This document shows, in pieces, positions 39,155-47,840 of a DNA stretch of 64,000 nucleotides. The stretch is from NCBI GenBank assembly GCA_014075215.1, contig CP046177.1:1116001-1180000 (forward strand), in the 5' to 3' direction. The first letter of the stretch is position 1. Each line of letters opens with the position of its first letter. A program made the translations under genes and the position numbers. The DNA is from Flavobacteriaceae bacterium (GTDB lineage: Bacteria; Bacteroidota; Bacteroidia; Flavobacteriales; Flavobacteriaceae). A model generated the notes under the pieces. It did not search any database. It saw only the letters and a list, made by a program, of their open reading frames with translations, and was not told the DNA's origin.

Positions 39155-40633
39155 TTATTTTTCCGGTTGATAATTAGTACAATAAAAAACCCAGAATTTT
39201 CTGGCTTTTGCAGTTCCTTCATTAACAATAATAGGTGTCAACTCTTGGATTGATGCAAAATGCTTTCTAATATCAGGATTTATTGTACCATTTTGAAGTT
39301 TGTTTTTAAATCGTTTATCAGAGTCGATAAAGAGTGCATTTTTGCCTTCCAAAACCTTTAAATCATCGTCCATATAATCAAAATGCAACGCTTCGATACC
39401 AGCAATATTCTGAGCGTATACTTTTTGATTTAAATAAAATCGCAGTACGGCGGATGTTTTATAACCATCCATAGAAAATAAGAACGGTTGGTGATACTTA
39501 TTTTGTAATTTTTTTATTTCAACGGAAAGTTCTCTCCACCCTACCCAGGTATCATCGCTTTTTATGGGAACAAAAAAGAAAATCACCTGACCTGCCAAAG
39601 CGAGATGAAAAATAATGGAAATGATCATTTGAGCCTTTATTAACTTTTTACTGATATACATTCCGGCAATAATGATTCCTGTAATATAGGAGGGCATCAT
39701 CCAGTTTAGTTTTACCCAGTAAATTGGCGTGATTAAAAAGAATCCGAAAAATGTAGGAATAAAAAACGCCAGTAGAAAAAGGGTTTTTTGAGAGGGTAGT
39801 TTAAACTTTGTAATCGCTTTTTTTACATGTTTATATGAAAAAATAATGAACACACTAAATAGAACAGGGAGCAATAAAAATAACTGGTGTCCGACAGCTC
39901 CAAAAAATAATTTTGGTTTTATCCGGAACCTGCTGATAGAGTCAGTTCTGACTGAAGATTGAAAAGCAAAAGATACAAACTCGTTCTGATAGTTCCACCA
40001 CCAAACAGGAAATGTCATGATAGCAGAAATGATTAAGCAAATATATAACCAGGGTGATAATAAAAGCTTTCTGTATGAGTTGGAAAAAATAAGAAAAACT
40101 AATAGGCCAAACGGTAGTAGCAGAGCTGTGTATTTACTATCAAAAGCCAGTCCCATGACGATTCCACCTAGAACCCAAAACCACTTTTTACGGTCAAAAA
40201 CGGCTTTGTACAAGCAAAGGATGCTTAATGTCCAGAACAGAAGTAGCGGTACGTCGGGCGTTGAATTGAAAGAGAGTATTGAGATAAAAATAGTAGAAAC
40301 CAATAATACCGTGCTTCGCCATAGTTTCTGCTGCGATAGGAAAAAGGATGCTAATTTGTAAAAGCAGAAGATAGTCAATGAAGTTATCGAAAAGTCGGCA
40401 AATTTTATAGTAAAAACAGATGGACCAAAAATATTGGTAAAGATCCTTAATAGATAGCCGATCATGCCCGGATGGTCAAAGTAAGAGAGTGATAAATTTT
40501 GACCATACATATAATAGTAGGCATCTTGCGGCATTAAACCCATAAACGGTAAAAGGAAAAAACGAAACAGTTGAAATCCTAAAACCCAACTCAACGCAGG
40601 ATGTTTTTTTATAAGCATCAAAAATTTATTCAT
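39155..40633 (-). CDS. GT39/ArnT-like membrane glycosyltransferase
   Basis: A 492-aa multi-spanning (about 10-11 segments) GT-C glycosyltransferase. The first periplasmic loop has the family motif DAYYYMYGQNLSLSYFDHPG, with the probable catalytic Asp near residue 37 and the conserved DHP. It transfers a sugar from a polyprenyl-phosphate donor to an unknown acceptor (lipid A, protein or glycan). Its start overlaps the 3' end of trmD by 8 bp, so it is translationally coupled to trmD. This places it inside the classic trmD-rplS pair. It looks intact. Confidence 0.88.
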   Translation of the reverse strand: MNKFLMLIKKHPALSWVLGFQLFRFFLLPFMGLMPQDAYYYMYGQNLSLSYFDHPGMIGYLLRIFTNIFGPSVFTIKFADFSITSLTIFCFYKLASFFLSQQKLWRSTVLLVSTIFISILSFNSTPDVPLLLFWTLSILCLYKAVFDRKKWFWVLGGIVMGLAFDSKYTALLLPFGLLVFLIFSNSYRKLLLSPWLYICLIISAIMTFPVWWWNYQNEFVSFAFQSSVRTDSISRFRIKPKLFFGAVGHQLFLLLPVLFSVFIIFSYKHVKKAITKFKLPSQKTLFLLAFFIPTFFGFFLITPIYWVKLNWMMPSYITGIIIAGMYISKKLIKAQMIISIIFHLALAGQVIFFFVPIKSDDTWVGWRELSVEIKKLQNKYHQPFLFSMDGYKTSAVLRFYLNQKVYAQNIAGIEALHFDYMDDDLKVLEGKNALFIDSDKRFKNKLQNGTINPDIRKHFASIQELTPIIVNEGTAKARKFWVFYCTNYQPEK

Positions 40634-41303
40634 CTAGCAGATCCGGTCTTATTTGTTGTGTTCGTTCATGTGCTTTGTTTGAGCGCCATTCTTCAATTTT
40701 AGGGAAATTTCCCGACAATAAGATTTTAGGAACTTTCATACCCTTATAATCTGCAGGTCTTGTATATACGGGGGGCGACAATAAACTGTCTTGAAAAGAA
40801 TCTGTAAGCGCAGAGGTTTCGTCATTGATGACTCCCGGAATCAGCCGTACCACACTGTCAACCAAAACCGCAGCAGCCAATTCGCCACCTGTCAGCACAT
40901 AGTCGCCAATAGAGATTTCTTTGGTAATATAACTGTCTCGAATACGTTGGTCAACTCCTTTATAATGTCCTGTAAGAATTAAGATGTTTTCTTTTAAGGA
41001 AAGGGTATTTGAAGTGAGTTGATCTAATGTTTTTGCGTCCGGAGTCATATAGATGATCTCATCATAATTTCGCTTTGCCAGTAAGGCATCCATACATTTT
41101 GAAACGGGTTCTATCATCAAAACCATGCCGGCACCACCTCCAAATTGAGTATCGTCAATTTGTTTGTAATTTCCCAGCCCATAATCTCTTAAATTATGAA
41201 TATGGATTTCTGCCAACCCTTTATCTTTTGCTCGTTGGATGATGGAATGATTAAAAGGACTTTCCAGTAATGCCAGTGCTACGGTAATGATATCAATTCG
41301 CAT
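40626..41303 (-). CDS. trmD: tRNA (guanine37-N1)-methyltransferase TrmD
   Basis: A 225-aa enzyme that methylates G37 of tRNAs to prevent frameshifting. It has the deep trefoil knot signature YVLTGGELAAAVLVDSVVRL, the segment IRDSYITKEISIGDY, and the start MRIDIITVA followed by PFNHSIIQRAKDKGL. Length is normal. A TACATTTG -7 element lies only 5 bp before the start codon, suggesting a leaderless or very short leader mRNA. Confidence 0.98.
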   Translation of the reverse strand: MRIDIITVALALLESPFNHSIIQRAKDKGLAEIHIHNLRDYGLGNYKQIDDTQFGGGAGMVLMIEPVSKCMDALLAKRNYDEIIYMTPDAKTLDQLTSNTLSLKENILILTGHYKGVDQRIRDSYITKEISIGDYVLTGGELAAAVLVDSVVRLIPGVINDETSALTDSFQDSLLSPPVYTRPADYKGMKVPKILLSGNFPKIEEWRSNKAHERTQQIRPDLLDE

Positions 41304-41307
41304 ATTA

Positions 41308-41315
41308 CAAATGTA
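41308..41315 (-). promoter_or_regulatory. trmD promoter -7 element, near-leaderless
   Basis: The minus strand reads TACATTTG (TAnnTTTG), ending 4 bp before the trmD ATG. The predicted start site falls at or next to the start codon. Confidence 0.4.
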
Positions 41316-41344
41316 AAAGATTTGCAGGGTTTGAAAAGGCTTTT

Positions 41345-43582
41345 TTAAGGTTCGTTAAAAGACCAGGTATCTGCATAAACTCCATAGATGGCATCCATTT
41401 CATATTTTGTGACGTATTTTTCATCTTTTCCGGGGCTGAAATTCAAATGATATGCATATACTTTGATGTTATGGGCTTTCAATCTTTTTAATACATCCAT
41501 ATTTCCGGCAATAAAAGTCCGTGAAACCGCTATATGACGGATATTATTTTTTTTGAGTTTTTCAACTGCACCACTTCCTAAATTTTCTAACACACTTTGT
41601 GACACAACAGGTTTTATGCCTGCGGCTATACCTTCCTTAACGGCCTCCCAACTAAAAAGCTCCATCATTAATCTTTTTTTATCCGTAAATTGTTCGGAAA
41701 ATTCTTTGGGCGTATTTATTTTATCAGTTACCAAAATAGCGTCGGGGTGTTCTAAAAACCATTTATTGATACGCTCCATATTCATCGGGGTGTATTTCCC
41801 CCTGAGAGGATGTTTTAAAAATTCACTTTCCGTAACAGGAAGACTGCCTTTATAGTTTGTGATTTCTGCCCAATGATCCCAATCGTGAGCAGCTACAAAT
41901 TTTTGATCTTTTGTTTTAATGATATCCAATTCAAAAAGGCGCAAGCCGTTTTGATAACTACTGTTTAAAGCTTCCAAAGCGTTTGTATAGGTGTAATTTC
42001 CAATTTTCCCTCCGGCATGTGCTATATATCTTGTGGTATCTTTTTTATAGTACTCATAGTTTTTACTGATTTTTAACGGGGTGAATTGAGAAGCGTGAAA
42101 TCGTTTTATTCCGGCAATGTTTAATGCAGTTAATTCTTGAATGTGATCTTTTATGAACAGGGATTTATTCCCTGAGATATAGTCTGCTAAAAAGCTGGCA
42201 TTGTGTGATATGTTTGCTCCGTCCAAAATAATATTCGGTAAATCCATTTGGTAAAGATTGTCCGTTTTTGTAAGGCTTTTGCCATCTGCATTAGTAAGTA
42301 TATAAAGCCCTCTTTTGCTGTGATCGTCAAAAATAACAGGGCTGCCCATTTTCAGATGATCCGGAAAAATATAGATTACAGTGTCAGACAGCAGGTTTTC
42401 TTGTTCCAGGTAGTTAATAAAATCTTCAATCATATAATCTAACGAAGCCACCATAAATTGCAAATCTGTTGCTTTTGGAGAAATGTATTTTTCCATACGC
42501 TCATCATAAATTCCATTTGGAAAATGGGTATCTACGGTAGCTAAAAAAAGTACATATGGTTCGTTAATAGAAGTGTGATGTCGGATTTGTTTTTTAGCTT
42601 CTTCAAACAAATCTTTATCTCTGAATTTTTCCCCCAGGAAAGATTGATCTATCACTCGCTTGATTTGAAACGTATGTAGCAATTCCTGTGTCCCTGAAAA
42701 TTCGGCATCAGAAGAAGATATATAAGTCATTTTATATCCTGCTTTTTGAAAAATATGACTGATTCCCGTAATATTCGAATGATATGCCTTTTGGAATATA
42801 TCATTTCCGTGAATGCCGAAATGGGCAGGAAATCCTGTCAGGTATGTATATAAGGAACCACTGGTCCATCCGCTTCCCGAGTTTTGTTCCATAGGATAAT
42901 AATTCCATTTTTTCTTTAATGCATTAAGGTTTGGAGTAAGATGTGACAAGCTTCCTTCCAAATAACCTCTCTCTAATGACTCTAATGAAAGTACAATGAT
43001 ATTTTTACCTTTTTTTACTTCCAAATCTTTAGGAAAGGTATATGCGGTAATTCCGAGTTTATTTAGTGTGGTATGTATTTCTTGTTCTTTCACGGTAAGC
43101 ATGGAAATGAGTTCTGCGCTGGTATGAATAATTCCTCCTTTACTACTCATAAAATACAAAGAAAGAACGGATATAAAAATAAAAATGAATTTAAAACTGA
43201 CGGCTGCGTGTATTTTTTTGAACCTAAGCGTTTTTCGAATAAAGAATCGAATAAGTTTTTTTGAATCATAAAAAAGAAAAAAAATGGTGAAAAAAATAAA
43301 GGACAAAACAATAATTTGCAGGTTGTAGACTCCCAGCATTGCAGTAATATCTCTTACATTAAAATGTACATAAAACTGATAGCCTATAAAAGTGTTTACA
43401 AAATACAGTGAAATCAGCTGTAACGAGAGAAATACACTCCATAAAAATCCAATAAAAACCCTGAGCTTTTTAGATGTTAATATGCTACAGATGCAGAACC
43501 CTATCATGAAAAGCAACAGCAGGTTTATGATTTCTATTCGCAATTCGAACAGGTACTTAAGTATTTTGATAATGGTCTCCAT
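41345..43582 (-). CDS. LTA-synthase-like sulfatase fused to a GDPD-like domain
   Basis: The 745-aa protein has about five N-terminal membrane segments (to about residue 170), an alkaline-phosphatase-superfamily/sulfatase domain (about 190-510) and a C-terminal glycerophosphodiester phosphodiesterase-like domain (about 512-745). Sulfatase features: IVLSLESLERGYLEG, NSGSGWTSGSLYTYLTGFP (probable nucleophile Thr/Ser), DTHFPNG and FPDHLKMG. GDPD features: YIAHAGGKIGNY, LFELDIIKTKD, AAHDWD, and KVYAYHLN. LTA-synthase-like enzymes transfer glycerol phosphate and GDPDs cleave glycerophosphodiesters, so the fusion could make and trim glycerolphosphate on a surface glycan. That is inference. The gene is intact. 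Confidence 0.8.
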   Translation of the reverse strand: METIIKILKYLFELRIEIINLLLLFMIGFCICSILTSKKLRVFIGFLWSVFLSLQLISLYFVNTFIGYQFYVHFNVRDITAMLGVYNLQIIVLSFIFFTIFFLFYDSKKLIRFFIRKTLRFKKIHAAVSFKFIFIFISVLSLYFMSSKGGIIHTSAELISMLTVKEQEIHTTLNKLGITAYTFPKDLEVKKGKNIIVLSLESLERGYLEGSLSHLTPNLNALKKKWNYYPMEQNSGSGWTSGSLYTYLTGFPAHFGIHGNDIFQKAYHSNITGISHIFQKAGYKMTYISSSDAEFSGTQELLHTFQIKRVIDQSFLGEKFRDKDLFEEAKKQIRHHTSINEPYVLFLATVDTHFPNGIYDERMEKYISPKATDLQFMVASLDYMIEDFINYLEQENLLSDTVIYIFPDHLKMGSPVIFDDHSKRGLYILTNADGKSLTKTDNLYQMDLPNIILDGANISHNASFLADYISGNKSLFIKDHIQELTALNIAGIKRFHASQFTPLKISKNYEYYKKDTTRYIAHAGGKIGNYTYTNALEALNSSYQNGLRLFELDIIKTKDQKFVAAHDWDHWAEITNYKGSLPVTESEFLKHPLRGKYTPMNMERINKWFLEHPDAILVTDKINTPKEFSEQFTDKKRLMMELFSWEAVKEGIAAGIKPVVSQSVLENLGSGAVEKLKKNNIRHIAVSRTFIAGNMDVLKRLKAHNIKVYAYHLNFSPGKDEKYVTKYEMDAIYGVYADTWSFNEP

Positions 43583-43640
43583 TTACACAATTATATTTAC
43601 ATGAGTTCATTATGTATGATAGTAGAAACGGAAAAAATAG

Positions 43641-44051
43641 CTAATTCGAATGATTTAGAAAAGTATACGTGAAGGCATGTTTATAAGTAGCGTTTGGAAC
43701 AAATTCAATGATACCCTTAGTGTCTAAGTAATTGGTAACATTATAACTGATTTTTTGAGGATCATCATCACCTATAATAGTTGCGGTTATTGTACGTCTT
43801 TTTTTTGAAATTTTAAAACGAATTTCCGAATGAAGATTATTTGAATTTTCATATGAAAATGTATAAATACCTTCTTGTTTACTGATAATTAGCGTACAAT
43901 TATCCCCAATGTTTTCTTCTCCGGTTACAGCTCCATTGACAAGATTCTTTTTTTGAACTTTTTTAAAGCTATACGTAGATTTTAGCTGACCATGCGATAG
44001 TGCAGACGTTAGTACAATGACCAGTAATAAAGTAAATTTTTGTAGTTTCAA
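43641..44051 (-). CDS. small secreted protein of unknown function
   Basis: A 136-aa protein with a clear signal peptide (MKLQKFTLLLVIVLTSALSHGQ) [first 20: MKLQKFTLLLVIVLTSALSH]. The rest is predicted beta-rich and lipocalin-like in length (FSYENSNNLHSEIRFKISKK). No family is recognised. The downstream region 44052-44282 contains GGAAAGT-type simple repeat but no gene. Confidence 0.6.
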   Translation of the reverse strand: MKLQKFTLLLVIVLTSALSHGQLKSTYSFKKVQKKNLVNGAVTGEENIGDNCTLIISKQEGIYTFSYENSNNLHSEIRFKISKKRRTITATIIGDDDPQKISYNVTNYLDTKGIIEFVPNATYKHAFTYTFLNHSN

Positions 44052-44282
44052 AAGGTTGATTTTAGTATTTATATAATGAACTTATCTTGATTTTTTTAAA
44101 AAATAATGCTATTCCTCAGTGTTTTCCTTTTACACTTTACAACTTTCCACTTTCAAACTATCTAACTTATTTCTTGAAAATTAATGGTATAAAAATAAGT
44201 ATTCTATTTTTATTACGGTAAGTTCAAATAGGCGAATACCATTATTTTCCGGCAAAAACCCTTTTCTTTTTAGACGTGGGAG

Positions 44283-45185
44283 TCATACAATAGCTTTTAT
44301 CATCCTGTCATTTCCAAATATATCTTTGCGCAGCACTATGGTTGAAAAACCTTTTTCTTTTAGTAATTCAATAATTTCTTTTCCTAAGTATTGATTAATT
44401 TCAAAATACAAAATTCCGCTTTCAGATAAATGACATATTGCCAAATCCGCAATTTTATCATAAAAAAGGAGCGGATTATCATTGGCAACAAATAAGGCGA
44501 GATGAGGTTCATTTTGCAATACATTATTTTTCATTTTTTCCATTTCCGAGATTCTCACATAAGGAGGGTTTGAAATCATAATATCGTATTTTTCGGGAAG
44601 CTCCCGGGTCGTCAGAATATCCGATACTAAAAAATGAATGTAAACATCGTTTAATTTTGCATTTTTTGTAGCGGTGATAATGGCTTCTTTGGAAATATCA
44701 ATGGCAGAAACGGCAGCATTTGGTAAGTGTTTTTTTAATGTAATGGCAATACAGCCGCTTCCGGTTCCGATATCCAGAACAGACATATTCTTACCTGTTC
44801 TTTTTTCACTTTCCACTTTCCAACTTTCTGCTTTCTGACTTTCTGACGTTCCGCTTTCAACCTCATGGATTACCCATTCAACCAATTCTTCAGTTTCAGG
44901 CCTTGGAATCAATACCTGTCTGTTGACCAAAAAAGGGAATCCGTAAAAATGTGTTTTGCCTACAATATACTGAACAGGATTTTCTTTTTGTAATCTTTTC
45001 AGTGCATTATTTAATGTATTTAGTTGCTTGTTATTTATTTGAAAATCAGGCCGGAGACTTGTGTCAATTCGTTGTAATCCCAAATAATTTTCTGTCAATA
45101 AAAAGAAAAAAGTGTCAATTTCCGTTGACGGATATATGTGGCGTAATGATTCGGAGAATTTTTTTCTGTAATCTCTTAAAATCAT
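44283..45185 (-). CDS. prmC: peptide chain release factor N5-glutamine methyltransferase PrmC with an in-frame insertion
   Basis: A 300-aa enzyme that methylates the GGQ glutamine of release factors. It has the N-terminal helical domain (YIVGKTHFYGFPF), SAM motif SVLDIGTGSGCIAI (near 135) and catalytic ISNPPYVRISE (near 204). Between LVEWVIHEV and NMSVLDIG lies a low-complexity stretch (about residues 110-132, SGTSESQKAESWKVESEKRT) encoded by CTTTCCACTTTCCAACTTTC-like DNA. It matches the simple repeat found in several intergenic spots here. The insert is in frame, in a loop before the SAM domain. The start overlaps the end of the acetyltransferase gene by 4 bp. Confidence 0.93.
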   Translation of the reverse strand: MILRDYRKKFSESLRHIYPSTEIDTFFFLLTENYLGLQRIDTSLRPDFQINNKQLNTLNNALKRLQKENPVQYIVGKTHFYGFPFLVNRQVLIPRPETEELVEWVIHEVESGTSESQKAESWKVESEKRTGKNMSVLDIGTGSGCIAITLKKHLPNAAVSAIDISKEAIITATKNAKLNDVYIHFLVSDILTTRELPEKYDIMISNPPYVRISEMEKMKNNVLQNEPHLALFVANDNPLLFYDKIADLAICHLSESGILYFEINQYLGKEIIELLKEKGFSTIVLRKDIFGNDRMIKAIV

Positions 45186-45673
45186 AACTGTTTAATCATC
45201 CAGACATTGCAAGAATAATGCCCTGTATTTCCCATGGGGCCATCTATAAAAGCAAAGCCGTTTTTTTTATATAATTTCTGTGCGGCTTTCATATATGGCA
45301 TGGTCTCCAGGTAACACTGCTCAAAACCAAAATCTTTTGCTTTCGTCAGGCAGATAGCAATCATTTTGGCTCCCAATCCCTTTCCTCTTGCTTCCGGTAA
45401 GAAATACATTTTCTGTAATTCACAGGTATTGCTGCCAAAATCATCGAGCTGTGCAATTCCACAGCCTCCTATAATGGTGTCATTATGAACGATAACAAAA
45501 TATGCTGCCCTATCGATAGTATAGGCTTCAAACATATCATCCAATGATGTATCTTCATATGCCGTACCTACTTTGGGAACCCCCATTTCTATTAGAACTT
45601 GTCTAATTACCGCAGCTATTTGGCGATTATCTTCAAGCTTAATTTCTCTGATAATATAGGCTTCAGGTGTCAT
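45182..45673 (-). CDS. GNAT-family N-acetyltransferase
   Basis: A 163-aa acetyltransferase. The acetyl-CoA-binding motif A is YFLPEARGKGLGAKMIAICL (near 95). The N-terminus has the usual IREIKLEDNRQIAAVI start and the C-terminus has YLETMPYMKAAQKLYKKNGF. The substrate is unknown. It overlaps prmC by 4 bp, so both are probably co-transcribed. The lipoprotein gene diverges from it. Confidence 0.88.
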   Translation of the reverse strand: MTPEAYIIREIKLEDNRQIAAVIRQVLIEMGVPKVGTAYEDTSLDDMFEAYTIDRAAYFVIVHNDTIIGGCGIAQLDDFGSNTCELQKMYFLPEARGKGLGAKMIAICLTKAKDFGFEQCYLETMPYMKAAQKLYKKNGFAFIDGPMGNTGHYSCNVWMIKQL

Positions 45674-45682
45674 TTATTAATG

Positions 45683-45690
45683 TACTTTTG
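45683..45690 (+). promoter_or_regulatory. -7 promoter element for the lipoprotein-ribD genes
   Basis: TACTTTTG matches TAnnTTTG and lies 32 bp before ATG 45715. It excludes the upstream ATG at 45667 as the start. Confidence 0.5.
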
Positions 45691-45714
45691 CAAGGGCAAT
45701 GTAGCCAATTTTTA

Positions 45715-46188
45715 ATGAAAAAAATGATGAAAAAAACACTTATTTTGTTTGGGGTGTTACTGTTGATTTTTAGCTGTGCCATAAAAAAGAAGCCTGTTTT
45801 TCTAAAGGTAGATAATGTGAAGCTTATTGCTATAGATTCAAAAACAGTAACTTTGGGAGCCGATGCTTTTTTTGAAAACCCAAACCACATCGGTGGGAAA
45901 TTTTATACGGATAGTATTCAGGTTTGGGTGAATGGGGCAAGATTGGCAAAAGTGTCTTCAAGACCGTTCAAAGTTCCGGCAAGAAAAAAATTTGCAATAC
46001 CGATGGTTGTGGAAATTCCTGTTAAACGTGTATTTGAGAATAATAAAAATGGTATTCTGGGCGGATTGGTAGATTCTTTTTTAAATAAATCCATAAAGGT
46101 TCGATACAAGGGGAATCTATATTTTAAAACACTAGGATTTGCTAAAACATTTCCTATTGATGTTACTCAACAGATAAAAATCAACTAA
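45715..46188 (+). CDS. LEA14-like lipoprotein
   Basis: The protein starts at 45715 or 45724 (MMKKTLILFGVLLLIFSCAI); an earlier ATG at 45667 lies upstream of the promoter. The lipobox LIFSC marks a lipoprotein. The mature part follows the LEA type-2 (water-stress and hypersensitive response) pattern (ADAFFENPNHIGGKFYTDSI, VWVNG, PFKVPARKKFAIPMVVEIPV). The function is unknown. Three bases separate its stop from the ribD start, so they form an operon. Confidence 0.75.
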   Translation: MKKMMKKTLILFGVLLLIFSCAIKKKPVFLKVDNVKLIAIDSKTVTLGADAFFENPNHIGGKFYTDSIQVWVNGARLAKVSSRPFKVPARKKFAIPMVVEIPVKRVFENNKNGILGGLVDSFLNKSIKVRYKGNLYFKTLGFAKTFPIDVTQQIKIN

Positions 46189-46191
46189 TTC

Positions 46192-47238
46192 GTGCAACAT
46201 AAAAAATACATGCGGCGCTGTTTGGAGTTGGCTGCAAATGGAATAGGAACCACAAAGCCCAACCCGTCAGTAGGAGCTGTTATTGTGCTGAATGACAGTA
46301 TTATAGGAGAAGGATATACCAGTCCGTACGGAGGAAATCATGCGGAGGTAAATGCCATTCATTCCGTAAAAGATTTATCATCTTTACGCAAAGCTACTTT
46401 GTATGTTACCTTAGAACCTTGTGTACATTTTGGAAAAACCCCACCGTGTACCGATCTGATTATCCGTCATCAAATACCCAATATAGTCATTGGGTGTTTG
46501 GATACGAATGAATTGGTTGCCGGAAAAGGGATTGAAAAACTGAAGCAAGCCGGATGTAATGTTCTTGCAGGTGTTTTGGAAAATGAGTGTAAAGCTCATC
46601 ATAGCAGATTTTTTACTTTTCATACTAAAAAACACCCTTATATTATATTAAAGTGGGCAGAAACTAAAAATGGTTTTATAGCTCCCTTACATAAAGATAT
46701 ACAAAAACCAGTCTGGATTACGAATACATATTCCAGACAATTGGTACATAAATTGAGGGCAAAAGAGCACGCTATTTTAGTAGGTACGAATACGGTACTG
46801 GCAGATAATCCAAAGTTGAATGTAAGAGATTGGGAAGGCATAAACCCTATAAGAATTGTTTTGGATAAGCAATTAAAGCTGCCCGGAGCATTACAGGTAT
46901 TTGATCAGTCCGTGCGAACTATTGTCATTACGGATATGGTTAATGAAACAAATAGTAGTAAGAGCACATTTTTAGAATACAGTTATATCAATTTTTCGGG
47001 AGATGTGCCGAGGCAAATTTGTGAGGCCCTGTATGGAAAGGATATACAATCCGTCCTTATAGAAGGAGGAGCTAAAACCTTACGATCATTTATTGAAGCC
47101 GATTTTTGGAATACAGTATATGTATTTGTAGGAGATATTACTTTTAAAGAGGGAATAAAAGCACCTGTATTTTCCGGGAATTTAGTATCAGAAGAACACA
47201 TAGGTAATGATGTTTTAAGAATATATAAGAATGATTAA
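46192..47238 (+). CDS. ribD: bifunctional riboflavin deaminase/reductase RibD
   Basis: A 348-aa enzyme of riboflavin synthesis that deaminates and then reduces the pyrimidine intermediate. The N-terminal deaminase has the zinc motif NHAEVNAI and LEPCVHFGKTPPC (about 50-85). The C-terminal reductase domain begins near 150 (YIILKWAETKNGFI) and has KLRAKEHAILVGTNTVLADN. The start is GTG at 46192; an ATG 18 bp on is an alternative. It overlaps the next gene by 8 bp. Confidence 0.97.
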   Translation: MQHKKYMRRCLELAANGIGTTKPNPSVGAVIVLNDSIIGEGYTSPYGGNHAEVNAIHSVKDLSSLRKATLYVTLEPCVHFGKTPPCTDLIIRHQIPNIVIGCLDTNELVAGKGIEKLKQAGCNVLAGVLENECKAHHSRFFTFHTKKHPYIILKWAETKNGFIAPLHKDIQKPVWITNTYSRQLVHKLRAKEHAILVGTNTVLADNPKLNVRDWEGINPIRIVLDKQLKLPGALQVFDQSVRTIVITDMVNETNSSKSTFLEYSYINFSGDVPRQICEALYGKDIQSVLIEGGAKTLRSFIEADFWNTVYVFVGDITFKEGIKAPVFSGNLVSEEHIGNDVLRIYKND

Positions 47239-47839
47239 GAATATTATTTTTGATTTTGGTGATGTATTTATCAATTTGGATAAACAGGCCACTACTAAGG
47301 CACTTGGACAATTTGGAGTTTTGGAATTTACAGATGAAATGTATACAATATACTTTGATTATGAAATGGGCCTGATTACTACTTCCGAATTTGTAACTGC
47401 ATTTCATGATTTATATCCGTATATATCAAAAGCACATTTTATCAATGCCTGGAATGCAGTATTACTGGATTTTCCGGAGCGGCGGATGAAATTCATTAAA
47501 GAATTAGCTGCTTCAAAAAAGTATAGGTTGTTTTTACTGAGCAATACGAACGATTTACATATACAATGGATTCAAGATAACTGGGGTATGGAATTGTACA
47601 CTGAGTTTAAAAACTGTTTTGAACAGTTTTACCTGTCTTATGAGATTCATTTAAGAAAACCCAATCCGGATATTTATAAGTTTGTGTTAAATGAGAATAA
47701 TTTACTTGTCAAAGAAACCCTGTTTATAGATGATACGATTGAAAATACGGATGCTGCTCAAGCACTGGGGATGTGTGTCTGGAACCTTAATCCGGAGACA
47801 GAAGATATTGTTACTTTGATAAAGAAAAACCCATTTTGA
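47231..47839 (+). CDS. HAD-family phosphatase (HAD-IA)
   Basis: A 202-aa soluble phosphatase. Motif I is NIIFDFGDVF (nucleophile D8); motif II is FLLSNTND; motif III Lys is in HLRKPNPDIY; motif IV is LFIDDTIENTDAA. Because of its coupling to ribD (8-bp overlap), it could be the missing phosphatase of the riboflavin pathway, but no specific motif proves this. The next gene starts 2 bp after its stop. Confidence 0.88.
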   Translation: MIKNIIFDFGDVFINLDKQATTKALGQFGVLEFTDEMYTIYFDYEMGLITTSEFVTAFHDLYPYISKAHFINAWNAVLLDFPERRMKFIKELAASKKYRLFLLSNTNDLHIQWIQDNWGMELYTEFKNCFEQFYLSYEIHLRKPNPDIYKFVLNENNLLVKETLFIDDTIENTDAAQALGMCVWNLNPETEDIVTLIKKNPF

Positions 47840-47840
47840 G

